Shown piece by piece: positions 41,279 to 47,280 of a stretch of DNA of 47,280 nucleotides. Position 1 is the stretch's first letter. Each line of letters opens with the position of its first letter. The position numbers were made by a program, and so were the translations under genes. This DNA comes from Lachnospiraceae bacterium (GTDB lineage: Bacteria; Bacillota; Clostridia; Lachnospirales; Lachnospiraceae): contig JAAWBX010000039.1 of the NCBI GenBank assembly GCA_022792885.1, positions 1-47,280 of the forward strand, written 5' to 3'. Below the pieces are notes generated by a model. That model was not told where the DNA came from and made no database searches. It worked only from the letters and a program-made list of their open reading frames with translations.

Positions 41279-44023
41279 ATGGGAAATACATTTCCGGACT
41301 TCGTCGGCTTTCGCAGGAAGTGGAGGCCGAGCCAGATACAGGTACTTGAGGGATTTGCGGAGGATATTGCGGACGGGAAGTTCCATTTGTGCGCGGCGCC
41401 CGGCTCCGGGAAGACGTCGGTCGGGCTTGAGATCGTGCGGAGGCTGGATCAGCCGGCGCTTGTGCTGTCTCCCACGACCGCTTCCGCCGAGCAGTGGAAA
41501 AACCGATTAAAAGAAGATTTCCTTCCGGAAGAGGAGGAAGCGAGAAAATGGGTCAGCCGCGACGCTTCCGTGACGGCCCCGATCATCTCCATTACTTATC
41601 AGTCGATGTACTCGGCGTTGAACGTTCGGCGCCCGTTTTTGAAGTGGATGAAAAACGCGGGGGTCCGGACGTTGTGCCTGGACGAGCCGCATCATCTGAG
41701 AAACGAATGGTGGAGATCGCTGGAACAGGTCGCGGAACAGCTGCCGGGGCTTCGAATCGTTTCCCTGACGGCCACGCCTCCTTATGACGCGACCGATGTG
41801 GAGTGGCAAAGATGCCTGGCTTTGTGCGGGGAGGTGGATCGGGAGATTTCCGTCCCTCAGCTGGTGAGAGAGGGGGTTCTGTGTCCGCATCAGGACTACC
41901 TGTATTTTTGCTGTCCGAAAGGGGAGGCGGCGGAGGCGGTCCGGGAGCAGAGGCGGGCGGGGAAGGAAGGCTTTGCGTCTTTTCTCCATGAAGAGGAACT
42001 GACGGCGGCGGTGAGGACGCATCTGAGCCTGACGGCGCCGGAGGCGTATGAAGAATTTTTCCTGAATGAGCCGGAATATTTTCTGGCCTTTTTGTCGTTT
42101 TTAAAAGAAAATCGGATCGATATGCCCGCGGCGTTTTTCGGGAGGCATGAGGGGGCGGCTTCCGTTTTGCCGGAGATGGGGGCGGAGGCGGTTCCTCCGA
42201 TGACAGAACGGCGGATGGAGACGTTTTTGAGAGGTTTTCTGACGTATGACCGGGATTCTTATGAGGGCGCCGGCGATTATCAGAAGAAACTGGAGGAAGA
42301 GTTAAAGGAGCGGAAACTGATTGCCCGCGGCAAGATCGATCTCACCCGGCCGCTGGAAGTACGCCAGCTTTTGAATGCCGGCAGGGAGAAGCTGGCGGCG
42401 GTGGAACGGATCGTCCGGAACGAATGGGACAACCTGGGCGAGAACCTTCATATGCTGATTCTCACGGATCACATTAAGAAAGAACAGATGCCCGTCATCG
42501 GAGATGAAGCGAAACCGTTAAAGGATATCGGGAGCGTGCCTCTTTTTGAGGCTTTGCGGCGGGCGCGGATCGAGGGGCTGTATCTGATGGTAATGACCGG
42601 GACGTTGATGATGATTCCGGATTATCTGGTGCCCTGGTTTGAGGAACATACCCGGCTAAAATGGGCGGCCGTGAAGGAGACCGGTTACAGCCGTCTGCAG
42701 TTTACGACGGATTGCCAGGAAGAGGCGGTTAGATGGATGACGGCCATGTTCGAGGAGGGTTATGCGAATGTGCTGATCGGAACGGCTTCTTTGCTGGGGG
42801 AGAATTGGGAGTGCCCCTGTCTTAATACACTGGTGCTCGCTACCAGAGTCGGTTCTTATATGCAGGCCAATCAGATGCGGGGGCGGGCGCTGCGGGTGAA
42901 TCCTGCCGATCCGGATAAGACGGTCAATATCTGGCATATAGTCGGCCTGGATCCGGATGCCGGATTGTCGCCTCTGCCGGATTTCCTTCGCATGCTTAAG
43001 GGCCGGGTGCGGGCGGAGGCAGGTCCCGCGTCCGCCTTTGTCAGCCTGGAAGGCGTTTCGGAGGATTGTGAACAGGTGATTCGACGTTCCTTTACGTTTT
43101 CGGGCATATCCGCCGGAACTCGGACTTTGCCGTCCGGCGCGGGCGCGGAAGAAGCTTCCGGGGTTCCGATTTTTGAAAACGGGCCGGAACGTCTGATAAA
43201 TTGCGGATTATTGACGGATTCTCCCTGCGAAGAAGAAATCAACGACGCCGTGCTGGCAAAGAGCAGGGACAGGGCCGCTGTCCGAAGTCGGTGGCAGGAA
43301 GCGCTGGCGGCTCTGCCGGGCGGGATGAGATTGCGGGAGGAAGCGGTTCTGACAAAGAGGGAATTTCCGGAGCCTGCGCGCCGCAGGAATGTGGTGGCCG
43401 GACTGGCGGCTGCCTGCGTATGCGAGGCGGTTTTACTGGCGGAGGGGATCGGGCCGAGATGGCTGTCCGCGCTTTTGGGACGGACGTTCGGCGCCGTGCT
43501 GTTTGCCGTCGGTTTTTTCCTGTCTGCCTGGATGATTCGGCGTTTTTACGGGATTCTTAAGAAGGAACTGACGCCGAAAGGACGGCTTTGCCGGATTGCC
43601 CATGGCGTGATGGAAGCGCTTCAGGACGGGGAATGGATACTCACGCCCGGCGTGAATTTTGCCGTGGAGCCGTCGGGGGAAGGCGAGTGGCGCATTTACC
43701 TGACGGGGGGAAGCCGGAAAGAGGAGATTCTGTTCGCGGACGCGGTCTGTGAATTTCTGGGGCCGGTGGAAGATCCCCGCTATATCCTGGTGGAGGCCCT
43801 GGCGGGGGGGACGGAAGCTTATTATCCGGTTCCGGGGTTATTCGGCCGGGATAAGGCGGACGCGACGCTGTTCTACCGGAATATGAAAGAATATATGGGC
43901 GGCGTGATCCTGGCCGGGACGGGGGGCAGTTTGGGAAGAAAGCTTCTTTTGCGGGCGCGTTTTTACTCGCATGGGAAAAGCCGGAAGGATTTTGTGAGAA
44001 GGAGGCAGACGATAGGGCCATAA
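41279..44023 (+). CDS. Large SF2 (DEAD/DEAH-like) helicase with two C-terminal membrane helices
   Basis: This 914-residue ATPase starts at ATG 41279 (GGAAGGTG upstream). RecA-like domain 1 has Walker A CAAPGSGKTS (41-46 core), the DExH box LCLDEPHHL (near 136) and motif III SLTATPPYD. RecA-like domain 2 includes LIGTASLLGENWE and the motif VI-like QMRGRALRVNP (near 538). A ~250-residue insert lies between the domains. After ~680 residues come two hydrophobic segments, VVAGLAAACVCEAVLLAEG (near 704-722) and TFGAVLFAVGFFLSAWMI (near 734-752), then a ~150-residue soluble tail. I recognise no named family beyond SF2. It follows prfA closely but is not a known translation gene; defence or DNA repair are possibilities only. 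Confidence 0.82.
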   Translation: MGNTFPDFVGFRRKWRPSQIQVLEGFAEDIADGKFHLCAAPGSGKTSVGLEIVRRLDQPALVLSPTTASAEQWKNRLKEDFLPEEEEARKWVSRDASVTAPIISITYQSMYSALNVRRPFLKWMKNAGVRTLCLDEPHHLRNEWWRSLEQVAEQLPGLRIVSLTATPPYDATDVEWQRCLALCGEVDREISVPQLVREGVLCPHQDYLYFCCPKGEAAEAVREQRRAGKEGFASFLHEEELTAAVRTHLSLTAPEAYEEFFLNEPEYFLAFLSFLKENRIDMPAAFFGRHEGAASVLPEMGAEAVPPMTERRMETFLRGFLTYDRDSYEGAGDYQKKLEEELKERKLIARGKIDLTRPLEVRQLLNAGREKLAAVERIVRNEWDNLGENLHMLILTDHIKKEQMPVIGDEAKPLKDIGSVPLFEALRRARIEGLYLMVMTGTLMMIPDYLVPWFEEHTRLKWAAVKETGYSRLQFTTDCQEEAVRWMTAMFEEGYANVLIGTASLLGENWECPCLNTLVLATRVGSYMQANQMRGRALRVNPADPDKTVNIWHIVGLDPDAGLSPLPDFLRMLKGRVRAEAGPASAFVSLEGVSEDCEQVIRRSFTFSGISAGTRTLPSGAGAEEASGVPIFENGPERLINCGLLTDSPCEEEINDAVLAKSRDRAAVRSRWQEALAALPGGMRLREEAVLTKREFPEPARRRNVVAGLAAACVCEAVLLAEGIGPRWLSALLGRTFGAVLFAVGFFLSAWMIRRFYGILKKELTPKGRLCRIAHGVMEALQDGEWILTPGVNFAVEPSGEGEWRIYLTGGSRKEEILFADAVCEFLGPVEDPRYILVEALAGGTEAYYPVPGLFGRDKADATLFYRNMKEYMGGVILAGTGGSLGRKLLLRARFYSHGKSRKDFVRRRQTIGP

Positions 44024-44032
44024 CGGAGAAAG

Positions 44033-44076
44033 GAAAAACGGCGCCGGGATTCGGGAAACGGAATCCGGCGCCGTAA
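44033..44076. terminator. Strong terminator between the helicase and DUF362 genes
   Basis: ACGGCGCCGG-G-ATTC (from 44038) pairs with GAATCCGGCGCCGT (to 44074), about 14 bp with one bulge and loop GGGAAACG. On the minus strand it is followed by five Us (44037-44033), so it mainly ends the minus-strand operon; the plus-strand tail is A/T-rich but less ideal. Confidence 0.85.
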
Positions 44077-44078
44077 AA

Positions 44079-45203
44079 TTATTTTTGGAAGATCCGTCGG
44101 ATTTCGATGGCATGGCGGGGACACATTTCCTGGCAGCAGAAGCAGGAAATGCAGCCTTTTTGCCTGAAACGCGCCTTGCCGTTTCGAAGTTCGATCAGGT
44201 GCTCGGGGCAGCTCTCGGCGCATTTGCCGCAGCCGATGCAGAGTTCCGGCTTAAGCGAGGGAACCGGTTTGAATAACCGTCTGGCGACGGCTACGATCGG
44301 CCGACGAAGAAAGCCCGGAAAATGGGAACCGAAATCCACGGCGGCGGCGTCCGGCAGGCGAAAAGGCGGGACGGCGGGGGAGGCCGGCGTTCCGGCCAGG
44401 GAGAGATTGTCCGGCGTTGCCAGGCCGAGGGCCCGGGCTTTGGACAGGAGCGTGATCGATTCCGGGTTCAGGCCCATGATTCCGGCTACGTACCAGTCTA
44501 AGGTGAACGGATCCCGGGAAGAAAAAGTCAGGCCCAGATGGCGGATCGTGCCGCTGTTCGGGCCGTTTCCTTCCATGGCGTCCACGCCGTCGATCAATGT
44601 GATCTGAGGCGATACGCTCCTCGCCAGCTCCAGGAGCATATGGCAGAAGGAATCTTCGGTCGGGAATCGGTAATGCATTTCCGGTTTTTGAAGGCCCGGG
44701 ATGGTGCCGAACAGGTTTTTGATGCCGGCGGTCAGCGTCACCATGCCGTGTGTCTTTAATTTGGGCATATTGATGAGGTAGTCGGCCTCCACGACCGGCC
44801 GGATTCGGTTAAAGGAGCGCACCGTAAAACCTTCCGGGCAGGCCACGGAAGAAAATGAAGTGTCGTAATTTAAGCGGGCATCCGGTTCGAGGGCGAGAAG
44901 GCCGGCGGTCCGGTAAACGTTTTTTAGGGCTTCCGGGCGGTAAGGGCCGCCGGGGCTGTCGGCGATCGTGATATCGGCCACGCCTCTTTTTTTCAGCCAG
45001 CGGACGACGGCCGCGATCAGCTCGGGGTGGGTGGTTACGTTTTGCTCCGGCGTCCGGGCCGATAAGAGGTTGGGCTTGATGAGCACGCGAATGCCGGGAA
45101 ACAGATCTTCTTCCACATGAAGGGCGGAGAAGTGGCGTTTTACTGCGGCGTCGGCTTCGGCCGGATCATAGAGATCCAGGGGTTCTACACAGATCAGGGA
45201 CAT
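44079..45203 (-). CDS. DUF362 protein with C-terminal 2x[4Fe-4S] ferredoxin domain
   Basis: This 374-residue protein has an N-terminal DUF362 domain (VLIKPNLLSARTPEQNVTTHPE, broken as two conserved pieces; also DYLINMPKLKTHGMVTLTAGIKNLFG and LIDGVDAMEGNGP). The C-terminal ferredoxin segment contains CIGCGKCAESCP and CISCFCCQEMCP. DUF362 proteins are iron-sulfur proteins of unsettled function, possibly redox or metal-handling. ATG 45203 is one base after the galU stop with GAGGAA inside galU as ribosome binding site, so the longer open frame reaching into galU is rejected. Translationally coupled to galU. Confidence 0.88.
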   Translation of the reverse strand: MSLICVEPLDLYDPAEADAAVKRHFSALHVEEDLFPGIRVLIKPNLLSARTPEQNVTTHPELIAAVVRWLKKRGVADITIADSPGGPYRPEALKNVYRTAGLLALEPDARLNYDTSFSSVACPEGFTVRSFNRIRPVVEADYLINMPKLKTHGMVTLTAGIKNLFGTIPGLQKPEMHYRFPTEDSFCHMLLELARSVSPQITLIDGVDAMEGNGPNSGTIRHLGLTFSSRDPFTLDWYVAGIMGLNPESITLLSKARALGLATPDNLSLAGTPASPAVPPFRLPDAAAVDFGSHFPGFLRRPIVAVARRLFKPVPSLKPELCIGCGKCAESCPEHLIELRNGKARFRQKGCISCFCCQEMCPRHAIEIRRIFQK

Positions 45204-45204
45204 G

Positions 45205-46098
45205 CTACAGTTCCTCTGCCAGTTTTTTAATGTAGGCGGCCAAGGCTTCCTGCAGCTCCGGCCGATCCAGGGCAAAGTCGATGGTGGCCTTGATAAAGCC
45301 GAATTTGTCGCCGGCGTCGTAGCGGACCCCTTCGAAATCGTAGGCGTACACGGCCTGAGAATCCATCAGTCGTTTGATGGCGTCGGTCAGCTGAATCTCG
45401 CCGCCCGCTCCCGTGGTCTGGCTCTCCAGGTAATCGAAAATCGCCGGGGTCAGCACGTAACGGCCCAGAACCGCCAGATTGCTGGGCGCGTCCTCGGTCT
45501 TCGGCTTCTCGACCATATTGCAGAGCTTTGTCAGGCGTCCCTGAGGCATGGTCGAGAGGGAGGGAGACACGATCCCGTACTTGTGAACGTCCGAATCGGG
45601 AACGGTCTGGACGCCGACGATGGAAGCGCGCTTCTGTTCGAAAGCGCCGATCAGTTGTTTCAGGGCCGGATCGCCTTTTTTGTTGACTACGATGTCGTCG
45701 CCTAAAAGAATCGCGAAAGGCTCGTTGCCGATAAACGATTTGGCGCACAGGATCGCGTGGCCCAGTCCCTTCGGTTCTTTCTGGCGCACGTAGTAGATGT
45801 TCGCCATTTTGGCGATGTCGTTGATCATCTCCACTTCTTGCATCTTCCCGCTCTCCGTCAGGCGGGCTTCCAGTTCGTAGTTCTTATCAAAATGATTCTC
45901 CATGCAGTGTTTGTTGGAATTGGTGATCACGAGGATCTCCTCGATGCCGCTCTTGACGGCTTCCTCCACGATGTACTGGACGGTGGGAGTGTCGACGATC
46001 GGCAGCATCTCCTTCGGCATGGCTTTGGTGGCCGGAAGGAAACGGGTTCCCAATCCGGCGGCCGGGATGACCGCTTTTCTGACGGGCAGATGGTTCAT
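45205..46098 (-). CDS. galU: UTP--glucose-1-phosphate uridylyltransferase
   Basis: GalU makes UDP-glucose from UTP and glucose 1-phosphate for cell-envelope glycans and galactose use. The 297-residue protein opens with KAVIPAAGLGTRFLPATKA (nucleotide-binding loop, residues 8-26) and MPKEMLPIVDTP. It contains AILLGDDIV (metal-binding Asp region, near 130) and GGEIQLTDAI (near 229). Length is normal. Ribosome binding site AGGAGG, minus strand. First gene of a galU-DUF362 operon; I could not find a convincing promoter, though the upstream 340 bp is clearly intergenic. Confidence 0.95.
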   Translation of the reverse strand: MNHLPVRKAVIPAAGLGTRFLPATKAMPKEMLPIVDTPTVQYIVEEAVKSGIEEILVITNSNKHCMENHFDKNYELEARLTESGKMQEVEMINDIAKMANIYYVRQKEPKGLGHAILCAKSFIGNEPFAILLGDDIVVNKKGDPALKQLIGAFEQKRASIVGVQTVPDSDVHKYGIVSPSLSTMPQGRLTKLCNMVEKPKTEDAPSNLAVLGRYVLTPAIFDYLESQTTGAGGEIQLTDAIKRLMDSQAVYAYDFEGVRYDAGDKFGFIKATIDFALDRPELQEALAAYIKKLAEEL

Positions 46099-46149
46099 AA
46101 TGAATCCTCCTAATAATCCGATTGTGTGATATGGCTGTTATGCCTGTTT

Positions 46150-46178
46150 TTGCAGTTTTTACTGCGTCCTGCTATAAT
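46150..46178 (+). promoter_or_regulatory. Orphan extended -10 promoter pointing away from galU
   Basis: TTGCAG (46150-46155), 17-bp spacer and TATAAT (46173-46178) with an extended TGC. It has the same architecture as the tig promoter. No plus-strand coding gene follows. The -35 overlaps a GCAGT-AAAA-ACTGC hairpin on the galU leader strand. Confidence 0.6.
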
Positions 46179-46184
46179 CTGTTT

Positions 46185-46266
46185 CATTAAACCTATGTCG
46201 GCCCGCACGGATTCAAATTCGGGCGATGCTTTTTGGTATCGTTTTGCGGAAGGGACATAGTTTTAT
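46185..46266 (+). ncRNA. Candidate small RNA with a three-helix fold
   Basis: Downstream of the orphan promoter, CTATGTC (46193-46199) pairs with GACATAG (46254-46260). This encloses two hairpins: GCCCG/CGGGC (46201-46205 with 46220-46224) and GATGC/GTATC (46225-46229 with 46236-46240). The closing helix has an A-run before it and TTTTATAT after it, terminator-like. Predicted length is about 80 bases. I do not recognise the family. Confidence 0.4.
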
Positions 46267-46439
46267 ATAAAAACGGTATGTTTTATCCGTAATAAAGTTT
46301 ATCCTGCTTGTGTTTAAGTATATCATGTTTGATCAGGGAAGTCTATGAAATTGTCCTTCCGGGGAATGTGAAAAATACGTGCTACCGGAGAAGAGTTAAG
46401 CGGATAGAATCACTTTGCATTGAAATGGAAAAGGACACT
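46267..46439. other. AT-rich intergenic remainder, nothing recognised
   Basis: The rest of the 341-bp gap between galU and the last gene is AT-rich. I see no coding frame, clear terminator or repeat here. Confidence 0.5.
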
Positions 46440-47126
46440 TTATTCTATTGCTGAAACCGCATGTTCCGAGGTAACTGAAAATACCAGAGAATTTGAACCG
46501 CTGCGTTGTACGTTGATGTTATAATCGCCGCCTGCTTCTACCATACCGGGCAAAGTTACCAGATAAATAGGTTCACCCATTAAAAGCGTTGACGCGTCTC
46601 CGGAGATGATGTCGGAAATATGACATAGGTATATGACTCCGGAATGTGTGGCAGCTTCCATTAAAAACTCATTTACATGAATTCGCAGAGTATAAAACAG
46701 CTCTTCCTTGGTGGTTGTTATAGGTATCGCATCTACGGATTTTTCATATTCGTTAATATTTTCAATTAATAAGTCCAGATCCGAGAATGGTAATGTTTCT
46801 GATATTCCCCAAATATTCTGCGCATATTTCTGTAACGGTATTCCGTAGATGGTACTGAGATCTAAATTGTTGCAGGGAAGGATAATTTCTGCTGGGAGCA
46901 GATATCGGTCATGATCATAAAACAGAGATTGCCGTTTTTCTAAGAGTAGTAAATATTTTTCGCCCTTTATATAGGTATCGTCCTGCCCCATAGGGAAAAA
47001 AATATCGGTTCCTTCTACGTTTCCATAAGCAGGAAGTGAATATAAGTAAATTTCGTTACCGCCGCTTGACAAGGACACACACGGTCGAAGAAGGATAAAT
47101 TTCAGCTCCTGCTGCGTTACTTTCAC
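46440..47126 (-). CDS. AT-rich hypothetical protein, probably 5'-truncated by the adjacent repeat
   Basis: The minus-strand frame of up to 228 residues has no recognised catalytic motif. Central sequence such as GNVEGTDIFFPMG followed by YIKGEKYLLLLEK resembles secreted or lipoprotein beta-rich domains of Firmicutes, and the C-terminus (GGDYNINVQRSGSNSLVFSV) is also beta-like. The GTG at 47126 and the first ~15 codons lie inside the hairpin repeat (47084-47191), and no signal peptide or ribosome binding site is visible. The authentic 5' end was therefore probably lost and the true product may not be made. Its base composition is clearly more AT-rich than the rest of the window, suggesting foreign origin. 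Function unknown. Confidence 0.5.
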   Translation of the reverse strand: MKVTQQELKFILLRPCVSLSSGGNEIYLYSLPAYGNVEGTDIFFPMGQDDTYIKGEKYLLLLEKRQSLFYDHDRYLLPAEIILPCNNLDLSTIYGIPLQKYAQNIWGISETLPFSDLDLLIENINEYEKSVDAIPITTTKEELFYTLRIHVNEFLMEAATHSGVIYLCHISDIISGDASTLLMGEPIYLVTLPGMVEAGGDYNINVQRSGSNSLVFSVTSEHAVSAIE

Positions 47127-47191
47127 TTCGCGTACGTCCAGTACGCGTCGCTCAAGTGCCTGGCAGGGACTGAAATTTATTCCTTTTCGAC
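47084..47191. repeat. Long hairpin-forming inverted repeat
   Basis: The left arm GTCGAAGAAGGATAAATTTC (from 47084) continues to CTCCTGC at 47112. It is mirrored by 47163-47191, which read in reverse complement give GTCGAAAAGGAATAAATTTC and then a CCCTGC end. The imperfect stem is about 28 bp. The loop contains a smaller palindrome, GCGTAC-GTCCA-GTACGC (47130-47146). Confidence 0.75.
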
Positions 47192-47280
47192 TCTCCGACC
47201 CTGACCGATGCCGATGGCCCGATCTTCCAGGCAGATGAGTGAGGCGTACTGGACGTACGCCGATCGAAGATAACGCAGAA
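47110..47280. repeat. Second, overlapping pair of inverted copies containing GCGTACGTCCAGTACGC
   Basis: The 17-mer GCGTACGTCCAGTACGC (47130-47146) recurs inverted at 47244-47260. Flanks match too: CTGCGTTA before it and TGCCTGG after it on both copies (outer copy read from 47280 leftward). The element runs off the window edge. It looks like a composite of a dispersed non-coding repeat. No transposase is visible. Confidence 0.7.

Noticed and set aside
46206-46224. T-loop-like sequence GGATTCAAATTCGGGC suggesting a tRNA fragment
   Set aside because: The arms do not pair as a T-stem and no acceptor, D or anticodon arm is present.
22746-47083. 14-nt identity AAGGACACACACGG at about 22745 and about 47071
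   Set aside because: Matches of this length are expected by chance in 47 kb and the flanks do not align.
1-47280. CRISPR arrays, tRNA/rRNA genes, prophage or IS transposase genes
   Set aside because: No regularly spaced repeats, no cloverleaf or rRNA-like sequence and no recombinase or phage proteins were seen on either strand.

Overview
The window looks like a chromosomal segment of an anaerobic, fermentative member of the Clostridia, most probably Lachnospiraceae. The basis is its moderately high GC content with strong AGGAGG-type ribosome binding sites, the rho-rpmE-DUF1385-prmC-prfA gene order, the DnaD/DnaC helicase-loading pair, the [FeFe] hydrogenases, and small families typical of that group (DUF4364, DUF975, DUF2812). 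The species cannot be named from this sequence. Almost all of the window is ordinary chromosome; accessory-looking DNA is confined to the right end, a truncated flavoprotein near 27-28.4 kb, and possibly the left edge.

Layout. 0-8.6 kb: a membrane protein cut by the left edge, a small membrane protein, a CBS/DRTGG-regulated Mn-dependent pyrophosphatase, a queuosine-precursor transporter behind a preQ1 riboswitch, murC, a cluster of DnaA boxes, dnaD, dnaC and a long PRPP synthetase. 8.7-15.3 kb: a uronate-catabolism locus with a zinc dehydrogenase, kduI, a DctP-DctQ-DctM TRAP transporter, an IclR regulator and a DJ-1/PfpI protein. 15.3-18.7 kb: tig-clpP-clpX behind a structured leader. 18.7-21.2 kb (minus strand): a PfkB sugar kinase followed by gnd. 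21.4-22.8 kb: engB and a DUF975 membrane protein.

22.9-33.1 kb is the hydrogen region. It starts with a three-gene electron-bifurcating-type [FeFe] hydrogenase (NuoE-like, NuoF-like and catalytic subunits). A convergent flavoprotein gene that has lost its FAD-binding N-terminus follows. Next is a tightly packed four-gene cassette: a [2Fe-2S] thioredoxin-like protein, a PAS-bearing sensory-type [FeFe] hydrogenase, a SpoIIE/PP2C phosphatase and a group B-like [FeFe] hydrogenase. Its promoter overlaps a good match to a Rex (NADH/NAD+) operator. I read this cassette as a hydrogen/redox-sensing system that signals by protein dephosphorylation. It is the most interesting system in the window, although related sensory hydrogenases are known.

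33.1-47.3 kb: a DUF2812 membrane protein (minus), malic enzyme, DUF4364, rho, rpmE, DUF1385, prmC, prfA, a large SF2 helicase with two predicted C-terminal membrane helices, then galU and a DUF362 ferredoxin-like protein on the minus strand. An intergenic region of about 340 bp follows, with a possible small RNA. The window ends with an AT-rich, probably 5'-truncated gene abutting a long hairpin-forming inverted repeat.

Many intergenic signals are legible: promoters with 16-18 bp spacers, several Rho-independent terminators and three or four structured RNA leaders. I found no rRNA, tRNA, CRISPR array, transposase gene or phage gene.
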